The notes under the pieces are model-generated. The model searched no databases, was not told where the DNA came from, and saw only the letters and a program-made list of their open reading frames with translations. Position numbers and translations under genes: made by a program. A DNA stretch of 33,396 nucleotides from Nymphaea colorata (Eukaryota > Streptophyta > Magnoliopsida > Nymphaeales > Nymphaeaceae). Of this stretch, positions 1 through 10,674 are shown piece after piece. Each line of letters begins with the position of its first letter. The stretch's first letter is position 1. The stretch lies in the NCBI RefSeq assembly GCF_008831285.2, contig NW_022204642.1, positions 1-33,396 of the forward strand. Reading direction: 5' to 3'.

Positions 1-77
1 CCCAACCCCAACCCCAACCCCAACCCCAACCCCAACCCCAACCCCAACCCCAACCCCAACCCCAACCCCAACCCCAA
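1..77. repeat. Left telomere, CCCCAA repeat
   Basis: Perfect tandem CCCCAA hexamers start in phase CCCAA and stop at 77, where unique sequence (TATATACCC) begins. C4A2 on the 5' end is the orientation expected for a true chromosome end. The repeat type is that of Tetrahymena, Paramecium and other oligohymenophoreans, not the C4A4 of spirotrichs. The first gene's stop codon lies only 74 bp inside. Confidence 0.98.
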
Positions 78-150
78 TATATACCCAAATGTGTCAGTTA
101 TACTTCTGTTGGTGTGTGCAAAATGGGATGGAATGATGATATGAGGATGA

Positions 151-1156
151 TCAGCTCATGCCTGAGTTGTTGGAGCTCTCGAAGATGAAAATCTCCATGG
201 GGTAGTTGTAATAGATGGACGATCCCTTGATCTTCAGGACCAGTATCTTCCTGATGTAGTCCTTGGCCGGCATGGTGCCCTTGTACGACATGTTCTCCTT
301 CAACTGCAAATTCACGAAGAATTGCGTATTCGCCTGCACATTCACGAAGTTTTGAGTTATGATGTCGTAAGGCTTGCCACTGAAACTCTCGTTAGAGATG
401 GCCTCGATCTCAAGCGTGAAGTTGAAGTTGGACAGGTTCTTGAAGGGGATGGGAGGCATGCGGATCTGGTTCTTCTTCGCTGGGATCTTGATGACGGGGT
501 ATCCTCGTCCGGCTTGTAGAGGTCCTTGATGCAGACGATCTGGGGGACTTCGCACTTGGCGTAGATGGGGAGACTGACCGGCTGCAGGCTTTCCAGTTGG
601 ACCTCTAGGAAGCCCTCGATGACGTAGTTTTCCCTGACGGGGGGGATCTTGACTGCCACTTTGACCTGGGCGCGCTCTTTCTTGCGGATCTTGAAACGCA
701 CCTCCTCGAAGTACTCGAAGCGTTCGTTGCTCCTGACCGAAAAGACGTACTCATCCAGGTCGTTGAATTAGGCGTTGTTGCACTTGGCAATCACGCGCAA
801 CATGAAAGGGTTCGATCCGTTATCCTCTATTATCTCATCCTTGAGTCCGATGGAGACGTCGAACTCCTCGATGGATCCTGGGAAGAGGGTTGATTTTCCG
901 AACATAATGTTGGTCCGGTTGATCTCCACGAAGTATTTGGTCTCCGTCAGCTCGGTAGCGTCCTGCTCGTTCTCGGTCTTGTGCTACTACTACACTGAAG
1001 GAGAGGATTGCTCGCTGATCTTCAGGTCACCCATCAGCTTCTCAAGAGTGGGATTGTCGTCCTGGACAGGAGCTGGGTCAGGAGAAGAGTACGTGAGGAT
1101 TGATCAGGGACGGGGGGGTCTGAGTCAGTCTAAGAATTTGCTGCTTTATCGCTCAT
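151..1156 (-). CDS. Hypothetical protein, probable beta-sandwich (MSP/ASH-like)
   Basis: About 335 residues, from ATG at 1156 (MSDKAANS) to TGA at 151. The N-terminal third is acidic and low in complexity and contains three consecutive TAG codons (about 985-993), read here as Glu-Glu-Glu. The rest alternates short hydrophobic strands (for example VQVKVAVKIPP-like and FTLEIEAISNESF), the pattern of Ig-like MSP/ASH domains of ciliary proteins; this is an impression, not a family match. Two frame changes interrupt it. One near 1075 separates the start from the main body. The other near 500 lies in ACCCCG, where one more C would join VQLESLQPVSLPIYAKC...DEDTP to VIKIPAKKNQIR. It is divergently transcribed from the next gene across about 175 bp. 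It sits beside the telomere. Confidence 0.7.
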
Positions 1157-1331
1157 ACTGTGATGAAATCAAAAATTCTTAAATTCAATCTAACTATCTG
1201 CCGGTGTTATTTTGTTGGTTGTTGGTTATGCCCTGGAAAGACAGAGAAATAAAAAGAAGAAGGGATCTGGATGACTGGAGGCGAATCCAGTTGTTGGGAC
1301 TCTGTTGGCTTATATTGATTTTATACAAATA

Positions 1332-1980
1332 ATGTCAGTCCATGAAAAGATGCAGTCCGACTACCTCTGGGTGCGCCACGCGCCCGTCGAAGAGGGAGTC
1401 AAGGTCAGGTAGCAAACACCCTACGCAGGAACCACGGCTATAACTACATGTACGATCGCGCTCCCAACGGTCTGGAGCGACTTGAGATGACCTATCGGTA
1501 CGTCTATGGTGATGCAGATCGATGGGAAAACAGTACGACTGGTAGCTGGAGAAGTTCAGACTGGGCAAGAAGAGCATCGACAAGGGCAACAAGAAGCGAG
1601 GATTCAAGAACTTCTTCAGGTTCGTCAAGAACCCCATCGCCTACATCGGCTGGAAGACCCACAGATGGGTATTCCCCATGCCCAAATTGCTCACCTATGG
1701 CGCCATCATCTACTGGGCTGCCGTCGTCTACTACTGGAAGCAAATCTCCAACGAGTACCAGGAGCTGGACGAGGTGTTGGTGAACTACGGCAAGAACGTG
1801 GAGGGCACCAGCGGTCGCATGAAGGGATACCACAACAAGAAGCCATTCCACAACCCCAACATGATCGAAGGACCCATGCGCACCCACTTCTTCCCTGAGC
1901 TTGTGACGCTGAACCCCACCTGGAAGCAGAACATCCGCAAGGAACTCCAGCTGACCAACCACCACAACGTCGCCTTCTGA
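1332..1980 (+). CDS. Hypothetical single-transmembrane protein
   Basis: About 216 residues, from ATG at 1332 (MSVHEKMQSDYLWVRHAP) to TGA at 1980. The C-terminal half is the clearest part. A basic stretch (KKSIDKGNKKRGFKNFFRF) precedes one hydrophobic helix near 1690-1735 (LLTYGAIIYWAAVVYY), then a polar tail ends in NHHNVAF. In-frame TAG codons occur near 1411 and 1533. Two one-base breaks are needed, near 1425 (TACGC/AGGAAC) and near 1530 (GAAAA/CAGTAC). Size, charge and the single helix recall accessory subunits of ciliate mitochondrial complexes, but I recognise no family, so that is only a guess. It converges with the phosphotransferase gene 40 bp downstream. Confidence 0.72.
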
Positions 1981-2020
1981 TCATACAACAACAATCACAT
2001 TCATATGCCATATCACATCA

Positions 2021-3187
2021 TCACTGGGTCTTTGCCTCAGCGGGCGGCGGGTTTATGCGGAAGAGACGAATGTTGAGGATTGAGGCAGCCTGACGCAGGA
2101 AAGAGATGAAGAGTTCGATCATGAAAATGAACTGAATGGCCAAGCAGACGTAGAGATAGGCGGAGAGGTGGGCTCGAACAGCGGGGATGAGGATGGGGAT
2201 GGCCATGCTGGCGAGGAAGAAGATGGTCGACCAGTTGAAGACTTTGAATTTTTGACTAGCCACCGAGCAAATTTGCATGTGGATCTCGTTCCTTCCCCAG
2301 AAGCACACCCAAATATAGAGATATGCGTAGAAGTGTTCCCCATATACGTATTGGCTAAGCCCAGAGAACTTAACAGCTGCAACCACCACGATGAGCACAA
2401 CTGGCATCGCGAGGGCATTGTACATGTCCCTGCTTTCCCTTTTGGTCTCCTTCATCACGTTCCGCGTCATTTTCCAGCAGACCAGCACCACCACCAGCAA
2501 AAAGAAGAGCAGGAACTCGTAGTTGTAGGGAGCGATGATGTGCTGCTCCTGCCAGAAAGAGTAATCAAGAAGAAACCCAAGAGGCCGATCAACTGGTAAC
2601 AGGGAAGACCCTCGTCGATTGGGTTTATCACATCCAGGTGGAAAGCTCCGATGCCGTACTGAGTCCAAATCACGACGAAGTTTGGAATCATGATGAAGGC
2701 TACAAGTGCGTAGAAGCTGATCTAAATGTCCAAGCTCTGAATCACCTTCACGAACTGCAAGCCGACCAACATGCTGGAGATGGCATCGCACCCGTGGTCA
2801 AAAAGCATCCCCACCGCGGTTGAATTCTCTGCATTAATTGTCTTTTACTTGTCTTGCGGGCCTGCTTGCCGTCCAAGTTGTCCAGATGTTGATACACGAA
2901 CAAGGTTATCCCGAAGAGAGCGAGCTTCCAGGGCTCAGCAGGCTTCGAGTAGTCGTTCTCGCCCCAGAACATGAAAACGAAGTGGGAAACGACGATTATG
3001 GCAAAGGCCACCAGGGTGATGAGGTTGGGAGCTACTGTCTCAGGGACGAACCGGAGAAGGAACTAGGCAAAGGGAGACCACAGGTACTTATAGGAGATGC
3101 TGGCGCAGGTTCCCTGGTACTTGAATTCGCGGAGGTAGCGTTCGTCTAGGTAGTTGATGGTTTACGCTAAGGTTCAATATACGGCAT
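2021..3187 (-). CDS. CDP-alcohol phosphotransferase (choline/ethanolamine phosphotransferase)
   Basis: Integral membrane enzyme of the last Kennedy-pathway step, moving phosphocholine or phosphoethanolamine from the CDP-alcohol to diacylglycerol in the ER or Golgi. The family signature DG-x2-AR-x8-G-x3-D-x3-D is present as DGKQARKT plus KNSTAVGMLFDHGCD, with exactly eight residues between R and G. It forms only when the 20-nt intron at 2829-2848 is removed. A second 20-nt intron at 3146-3165 joins the start MPYIEPQ to the YLREFKYQGT segment typical of the N-terminus. APNLITLVAF and several later hydrophobic helices fit the usual 7-10 TM topology; about 375 residues is normal. One base is missing near 2566 (FFL/DYSFWQEQ). 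TAG codons near 3065 and 2721 are read as Glu. Choline versus ethanolamine preference cannot be told. Confidence 0.92.
2829..2848 (-). other. 20-nt spliceosomal micro-intron
   Basis: On the coding strand it begins GTAAAAG and ends AATGCAG. Removing it joins KT to KNSTAVGMLFD and restores the exact spacing of the CDP-alcohol phosphotransferase motif; retaining it destroys the motif and the frame. The motif makes this the best-supported intron in the window. Confidence 0.92.
3146..3165 (-). other. 20-nt spliceosomal micro-intron
   Basis: On the coding strand it begins GTAAACC and ends CTACCTAG. Splicing joins ATG-initiated MPYIEPQ to the conserved body in frame. Length and GTAAA start match the intron at 2829-2848 in the same gene. 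Confidence 0.82.
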
Positions 3188-3357
3188 TGAATTATTTATT
3201 TAGACAAATACGTTAATATTCTCCAAAACGAATAATGATTATCCATAAATACCTCCATTACGCCGATGGAAATGGAGTGAAATAGGAAGGGAGGAAAAAG
3301 TAGATGGATAATCGGCTAGCTTTATATGTAATAATAAAGGAATTTACGGTTGACTGA

Positions 3358-6300
3358 TCAGAACTGTCTGTTGGATCCATAGGGCGAGGTCTGTCCGAAT
3401 CCGCCCATCATGCTTCCGCCCATCGGTGGCATTCCTCCCATGGGGGGCATGGGTGGCATGCCTCCCAAGCCTCCCATCTGCGGTGGGATTCCTCCCATCG
3501 GTGGGATTCCGCCCATTGGTGGCATTCCGCCGACTGAACCGTAGTTGTTGGCGCCGCCAGTGATCATCAGCTGGGATCCGGGCATCATGAGCTCGAGATC
3601 GTGGGAAACGAAGTCGAGAGTAGTGGTGGTGACTTTGTCCTTCTCCTTCGTCTGCTCCTTCTTGATTTCGTTTTCGCGGGTGCGCTGCTCGGAGACCATT
3701 TGGATGATGAAGGGCATCACGTACTCGTACATGTTGAAACGCCAAGCATACTCCAAAGCGAGGTCAGGCTTAACATACTCATAGCAAGTATAGAGGGTGG
3801 CAGCGAAGAACTCCTTTTCATTGCGTTCCACGAAGAACTTAAGCAATTCCTCAACGATCTTGGTATTATCAGCCTCCTGGGCAGTCTCAATGGCATCTCT
3901 GTAGATCTCGTCCTTCTTGGAAAGGTTGATACTCTGCTCGAACTTGCCATTCTTGCGGTAGAGATAGGCAGCGATACGGCGGAACTCCAACAAGTGGTGG
4001 CTCTCAGTGGCCTTGGCGAGATTGTAGGAGTCGATGTTGGGGTATTTCTCAATGGACTCGCGCAGAGATTCATAATCCTCGATGTCAAGGTAAAGCTCAT
4101 TGAGGGCTTCATTGATCTCCTTGGTGTTGGTCTGCTGGACGATCTTGAGGAACGGCTCGCAGAGCTGCACGATGCCGAGCCTGCGGATGGAGGATGTGCA
4201 CTTGACGAGGTCGATCTTGTTGGCGAGGGCCTTGAGGAGCTCGTTGATCTGGAGAGGCTGCTCCTCGAGGTAGAAGTTGATGGACTTGTAGTAGAGGTCG
4301 TTGTTGCTGACCTTGGTGATGAGCTGCAGGTAGGTCTCGTGGTTGAAGGCGATGGGGGAGTGCTCCATCATGATTGTCACTGCCTGGTCGAACTCGTTGT
4401 AGTGAGAGTAGAGGTAGACTGCCTCCTTCCAGAGCATGAACTTTTGACAAGCGCGGAGCAACTTGGTGGTGTTAAGCTTTTGCATGTAGGTCTTGCAGTG
4501 CTCCATCAGTTTCTCGGGCCTGTGCTTGGCGTAGAGGATGGCCAGTTCGGTGAAGATACCGATGTGGGCACGCTCGAGACTGACTCCGGCCTCCAGGACG
4601 GCAATCATTTCGTTGGTGACTCCCAAGGATTCGTAGTGCTTGATGAGTCCCTCAAGCTCGTCGGGGTGGACGATGATGTTCATGGCGGCAGTGTTGGCCA
4701 ACTTGTACTCCTGAGCTGCAACGCAGGCCATGCAGACCTCTCTCCAGGTCTTGGTGGTGTTTGCCTTCTTGGCGGCGTCAATGGCAGCGGCGAACTCCTT
4801 GAGGTGGATGAGGCAGGAAGCGATCTTGGAGTTGTTCTTGACAATAGTGTAGAACTTCTTGGCGGCTTCGTAGAGTCTGGCTGAGAAGCAGCGGTCTCCC
4901 ACCTTTTGGCAGTCAGCTGAGTTGGTCAAGAGAGGAAGTTCTCGAGTTCGGTCAGCTTGTCGAGTTTGGCGTAAGAGAAGGTGAGGGCGTTGTCGATGTT
5001 GGGATCCTTGGTGGCTTCGCGGACCATGATGAGATACTTGATGAAGAGAGGGTACTTGAAGTCCTTCTCTTCGCTCTCAGGCTCGCTCTCGAGCAGTCCG
5101 ATGACGCGGTTGAAGTAGGTGTGGTCCTTGCACTTCAGGAAGGCCTCCATGGCATAGGTCACCTTCATGTTGTTGAGATAGGTGTATCCCAACTTCGACC
5201 ACACATCAGGCTGGTTCACCTTCTCGGCGTAGTCCTCAGCCCGTTGCAAGTCCCCAATACGCTCGATGAGGATGTCCAAAGCTTCGGAGTGCAGTCCTTG
5301 CTTGCGGTAGATGACCAGGACTTCCTCGAAGAGGCCAACCTAGAGGGCGATTTTAGCGATATCGATGGCGTCGTAGTTGTCGAGACGGTTGATGTAGTCC
5401 ATCACTCTGTTCCTGTCGGACTTGATCGCAGTGATGATCAGCAAGTTTTGAAGCTTGCGGTATTTGGCGAAATCGCTGTTGTGGAGCACGATCTTCTCCA
5501 GGAGGGTCATGAGCTCGGTGGTCAGCTCAGCCTCCATGAAGGATTGGACTGCAATAATGACCTCCTCAGGGTTCTTGCTCTCCGGCAACTCAGTGGTGAT
5601 GACCTGGTCAACGATCTCCTTGCGGTGCTCGTTGCTGCTGGCGAGGACCAACTTCCAGAGCTCCTTAGACTGGCGACTCACCAAGTACTGGGCCTGGATA
5701 CGGAAGAGGGAGTGGCGGTTGGTGCAGTCGATGAGCTCCTCGTCGCACTGGCCGGGGTTGCGGGTGTATGCAATCACTGAAAGATGGGGATCTCTGTCCT
5801 CGCAGAACTTGCCGATGACCTTGGGTCGTAGAACTGGTTGGTTGCCAAGAACTTTTGGGGGTTTTGATGGGTGTCGACCTTGATCTTGGCCATGGCGTTG
5901 TGGACGGCGGGGATCTGGATGTTCTCGGAGACTCTGTCCTCAAGCCAGCTCTCAAGGATCGAGATCTTGCTTCGCTTCTCGAATTCGTTGATGAGCTCCT
6001 CCATGGGAACGGCGGATCTGACGATCTTGAGGATGCCCTTGATGTAGCTTTCCTCGCACTCGAGGTCGATGAGAGTTCCGAGCACGACGGGGATGGCTTG
6101 TGGGTTCTGGCAGACCTTGAAGAGGTAAACTTCGATGTATTTGCTGAAGTTGTTCTTGTAGAGATAGCGGGTGAGTTCGTCGTATTGCTGGTGGGCATCG
6201 CAGAGGAAGATGATGGGCTTGGGGTCGGTCAGCTTGAGCTCGAGCAGGATGTTCTTGACCTTGATGGGTCGTAGCAGTCACGCTTGCCTCTGATCACTTC

Positions 6301-8575
6301 CTCAATCGATCTCAACTGGCCGCACTTGGCAGCAGCCTCGATATACTTGTGGTGAACTTCCTTGTCAGTGGTGGAGTTGATCACTGTTCCCAAGAAGAAG
6401 AAAATACCGTCGAATGAGCCTACGCTTTCCAGCATCTTGACGATGTTGCCGGCTCCCAACTTCTGGAGGTTCTGGACTGCAACGTTGACAACGATTTGCA
6501 GGTTTTGGCGGTTGAACCTGAGCATCTCCTGCATGCAGGCGAGGCATTGGTCAGGTTCCATCCTGCCGAGGTAGTCGCTTATGAAATCTGGAGAAAGGGC
6601 GTGAGAGTTGAGCAGAACTCTCTTGATGTCCTTGATTTCGGTGTAGTTCTCAAGGGCACGCTGGTAGAGTCCCTTCTGCTCGCATAAGGCTGCGATTTTA
6701 GGCTTGTTGTAGAGCTTCCAGATCTTCATCTGCAGGATGCTTTCGACGATTTGGGGAGCGATCATGATGTTGACCTCGAGGACCTTGGTCTGGTAGTTGG
6801 CGTCTTCGGGACGGTTCTCACGCATGCAGTCGAAGAGCAGCGAAGTGAACTCCTGGATGCGGTTGCGCTGAAGGAAAAGATCAGCGATTTGATGAACGTT
6901 GAGGTTCTTGTTGCGCTCGTAGAGCTTCTTGGCGAACTGAAGGCACCCTCTGGGTTAACATCAACCATGCTGCGGAGTTGTTCAGTGTAGTCGATTTCAA
7001 ATCCTACCTGTCCTGCATAGTCTGAAGCCTCTGCAGGCGTCCCTGTTCATTCAGAATCTGGATGACTTTTTGGTGAGCCTTGGCTTCCTGGAAGATCTTC
7101 AAAGCCAAAACCTTGTCAAACCTGGCAACAAGGTCTCCCAACTCAACGCAGCTGTCCAACTTGCTTCCCTGCGCCCATGTACGCACGAGGTCGATCTTAC
7201 CCTGAGCAAGGACTGGCCCGCAGAGCTCGATAGTCTCAAGCTTGTTCAGCTTTCCCTTCTCCAGCAACTTCTGGAAGTAGATGAGAAGAGGCTGAGGCTG
7301 GCCTGGAATCTGGGGAAGCCCCTTGAACTTGTTGATGGTCTCAGCGTTTCTGAGGAGGGTGCCAGGAGACATGGAAGCGATCCTAGCAGCGTTGGCGTAG
7401 TCTCCACTAATGATGAAGTTGTTGAACTGTCCCAGGAAGATGTTGTCGACTCCGGGAAGACTGTACTTGCTGGCAAGGGAGAAGACGAGTTGCTGGATGT
7501 TGGGGAGGTGCTTGCAGTTGGTCATAAGGTGGGGAAGGAGGGCGTTCTCGTCGATGAGTCCACCGAAGAGGGAGCCGTTCTTGTTGAGGGCGAGGATGCC
7601 GTCGTTGGTGAGGTTCCTTGCCACAGCGAAGATGGGCTGGGCGGAGATTCTGGCCTTGTAGATCTGCTCGCAGCTGGTCAGCTCGTAGAGGTAGACGAAG
7701 CCGAACTTGGTGACGATGTAGAGGAGGCCGTATTTCTCAGCCACGACCAAGGAGATGGGGAAGTCACCAGGAGCAGAAGCGTCGTAGATGATCTCGGTGT
7801 TCTTCTTGAACTTTTGGGCGCCCTCAGGAGGAGCAGAAATCTCAGTCACGTGGACTGTTGACTTGGTCTCGCCGGCCTTGCGCTCAACGAAACAGAAGAC
7901 GTTGGAGTGCTGGGTGTCGTTGTGGAGCAACACGCGTCCAAAGGTGCAAGCGTGTCCTTCCAGGAGCTGTTGCTTTCCTCCCTCGATGAAGTAAAGTTGG
8001 ATGTGTCCATTGATGGTCTGTCCATTATCAGGAGTGGAGATGGCGAAAAGGGCACTCCATTTTCTGTCGGGACCGAGGACGTATCCGATGACTTGTCCAT
8101 CCTTGAGGTCACCTGAGCGGTCGAAGACCTTCACTTCCTTCTCTTCAGGCTTGGCGATGCTGACATGGTAGACGGAGGAAGTGGTGACAACTCCGAGGAT
8201 ATCGTCGGCCACCCACCGCCAGAAGGTGATATTCTCCGAAAACTCAATGTTTGTGAGTTTTTGCTTCTTGTCCATGTTGAAGATCTGCAGGATGTGGCCC
8301 TTGCCGCCCTCCACGGGTGCCTTGAGCGCCACGATGTTCTCCTTGAGATGCATGATGGAGCCATCGACCTTGGCGCCGGGCCTGCGGACGATGTTGAACT
8401 TATTGAAGAGCTCGATGACAGTGAGCTGGGGGGTGCCATTCTGGTCGACATCTCTGATGGAGATATACCTTTCGGATTCGAGGTGGGTGACGTTGAACTT
8501 GAAGAACTTGGGATCGAGGCCGAGACTGGTGAGGTTCTGGATCTCTCCGAATTTGAAGGGGACTACTCCTTGCAT
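3358..8575 (-). CDS. CLTC: Clathrin heavy chain
   Basis: Forms the triskelion leg of clathrin coats on endocytic and trans-Golgi vesicles. About 1,740 residues (animal proteins about 1,675), colinear with the family from start to end: an N-terminal beta-propeller (MQGVVPFKFGEIQNL, FNIVRRPGAKVDGSIMHL, ENITFWRWVADD), then linker and heavy-chain repeats (APQIVESIL, ERIGDLQRAEDYAEKVNQPD, ERAHIGIFTELAILYAKH, EFRRIAAYLYRKNGKFEQS). The C-terminus keeps a QLMIT element like the animal QLMLT Hsc70 uncoating motif, followed by a PPMGG-rich tail. Five one-base breaks (near 7020, 6945, 6266, 5823, 4930) all step the frame the same way, and alignment runs through each without lost residues. There is a single in-frame TAG, near 5340. 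The start at 8575 matches the family N-terminus. It is divergent from the sorting nexin gene. Confidence 0.97.
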
Positions 8576-8894
8576 TCAAATCAAAATTACAATGATATAC
8601 CACCACGTTAAATCAACAGAATATAAAGATAGCAGCACATATCCGCATTTCTGGTAATTTGGGATTTGGGTAAAATGTTGTTCGGAATTTATCGAAAATG
8701 TCACATATCCATAATTCTGACTGTTTGAGAAAAGATGCTCTCATCCCACAAAGATAGCATAAGGCATCCCCGATCATCCATTTGCCTCAATCCCAATTCC
8801 CACATCAATTTTCTTCTTAATTTATCCAATGGGTTGGAGTGTTGTTTTAGCTTACTTCTGAACCGGTGTAATTATAATTGGTGGGGCTGATAGA
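8576..8894. other. Divergent intergenic region, clathrin / sorting nexin
   Basis: AT-rich spacer of 319 bp between two outward-facing starts, so it must hold both promoters. I see no ORF, RNA gene or clear motif in it. Confidence 0.6.
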
Positions 8895-10555
8895 TGGACG
8901 ATATGCAAAAGAAGCAGGCCTTCCTGCGAAAATAGATCCTGGATAAACAGTACGACCCTCAAGAATTCATCGAGTTCCTCGACTCCAAACTCAAGATCGG
9001 AGACGATCTCACCCTCTGCACCTTCGAACAACTCAAATCCGTCGTCGAGATCTTCCTATGCCTCCACGAACAGGAAAGCGAAGAACAGATACCACCAGAA
9101 GAACCCAAATCAGAAATACTCCTCAAGACATAATCAGTTGTTACCCCAAGTGTGACAGCATCATCGGTGAAGCCCCGCACCATCCTCTTTGTAAGCAACA
9201 TCGACACAGGACAAGTATAACTTCACTGAGCCTGAATTCGCAAAGACCTTCAAATGCGTGAAGGTGCATGAGAAGTTTTAGGGAAAATAGCTGCACTGCC
9301 GCGTCAGCAAGTAAGGATAGACTTATAAAGCCCTCAACGAAAAAGCACCGGAGGATTTTTCGGCATCGGAGCAACCTCATTCCTTGAGTTCTAGGTCGCC
9401 ACCCTGGAGACCCAGTGGAAAGTTGGCAGGAGATACAGTGATTTTGTATGGCTGCGTGCCTACCTGCGCAACAAGTATCCCACCCAAGTCGTACCGCCTA
9501 TCCCATAAAAAAAAGCAGCCAAAAGAACCCAACGCCACGTGGAAAAGCGTATGCGTATCTTGGAGTACTTCCTGAATGACCTTATGGCGGTCGCTGAGTT
9601 CCGCAATAACCGATACGTGTAAGGCTTCCTGCGCATTACCGAGGCGAGCAAGTTCGCGAAACTGAAGGAGGAGGGGGAGAAGGAGGGCCGCCAGGAGTCG
9701 ATCGGCCAAGTGGAGACAGAAAGTGGATAAGTATAGGTGAAATTCAATGCAGAAACCAGAGCGTACCTGCAAGAAATGAAGAGTTTCGTACCCTAAATGG
9801 AGCGCCTTTACAAGAGCCTCACCAGACAGGGCAAAGCTCTCCAGAACTTACAACTATAGGAAGTGAATTCCTTGTACTAAATGGGCAATCTGTGCGCATA
9901 GCTCCACTAGAAGTCAAGAGAAGTCCTCAACCGCACCCCCAAAGCGGAAGGCCTGCGCAAGCTGAACAACACCTTCGTGACGCTCAACAACATGATGATC
10001 GAGTGGGGCAACCTCCTCCGCGGACAGTTCCAAATCATCGAGAAGAATTTCAACACCTTCTTCAAGTACGTACGCAACGATCTGCACGGCTACCTCGAGA
10101 TCTTCCAGATCCAGGAAGCGCTTGAAGATTAATTCGGAAAGGCCAGACTGGCTCTGGACAAAAAGAAGGATAAAGTGTACTCCTTGTTTGACATATCGAA
10201 GTGGGATCTCTCCAAGGAAGTGGCAGTATCTCTTCCCAAGGAAATCGTGCATGACAAGGCCGAGGCTTTCCGAGTGATGCTACCGCGTGAAAACGCAGAG
10301 CTGTAGAAGCTAAGAGTGAAGAACTGCCTCTACATGAGTCAGCTGTACCGCAACGGCGACGACAACTTCAAGCGCAGCGCTCTCAAATTCCAATAAAACT
10401 TCAAGGAGTGGTCGATCAAGATTAAGGTGAACACCCAGCAGATCGGATAGCTGTGGAACGAAATGTCAGCCTCCTTCTCAGGAGCAGACAAAATTCAGCA
10501 ATTGAAGGAAAAACCCGTAAACCAAAGCACAGGAGACGAGATACTCGATGATTGA
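8895..10555 (+). CDS. PX-domain sorting nexin with BAR-like C-terminus
   Basis: About 545 residues, from ATG at 8895 (MDDMQKKQAFLRK) to TGA at 10555. A PX domain that binds phosphoinositides lies near 9280-9650: FLEFQ/EVATLETQWKV, then RRYSDFVWLRAYLRNKYP, then VVPPIP-TAA-KK, matching the family R-R-Y-S-D-F and PPxPEK signatures. The rest (about 9700-10480) is long, charged and helical (SFVPQMERLY-like, LRKLNNTFVTLNNMMIEW), as in a BAR region. That implies a membrane-curving endosomal sorting nexin, fitting the clathrin and R-SNARE genes nearby. About 20 in-frame TAA/TAG codons make it the most reassigned-codon-rich gene here. A probable 19-nt intron lies at 9191-9209, and one T is missing near 9357 (GATTTTTC). 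Which retromer or SNX subclass it belongs to is unclear. Confidence 0.9.
9191..9209 (+). other. Probable 19-nt micro-intron
   Basis: Starts GTAAGCAAC and ends GACACAG. Removing it joins PRTILF to DKYNFTEPEFAKTF; reading through meets TGA in frame 20 codons later (near 9230). One nt shorter than the two introns at 2829 and 3146, so a one-base deletion in a 20-nt intron is also possible. Confidence 0.7.
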
Positions 10556-10674
10556 TCTATTATCATCTACAAACTGAATAGATATTGCGTGGGTGGAGTG
10601 GGGGGGGGGGTATATGGGAGGATGATAGATGCGGGAAAGTGGTTGTGATAATTATGAGGATATTTGAGTGATGA

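Noticed and set aside
2021-3187. Gln reading of all in-frame TAA/TAG (Tetrahymena-type code)
   Set aside because: Sites in weakly conserved regions accept Gln, but the best-conserved columns in MetAP2, GlnRS and the R-SNARE favour Glu.
3601-4884. 427-codon open frame on the plus strand
   Set aside because: Lies entirely antisense to clathrin and is Leu/Val/Asp/Glu-rich, the mirror of that gene's codon bias. No family resemblance.
5121-5780. 219-codon plus-strand open frame, and the similar ones at 5855-6274 and 7070-7861
   Set aside because: All are antisense shadows of the clathrin heavy chain, with the same biased composition.
4927-7025. Clathrin frame breaks as unrecognised micro-introns
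   Set aside because: The protein alignment is continuous across each break with no extra residues and no GT...AG segment, so there is nothing to remove; one base must be added.
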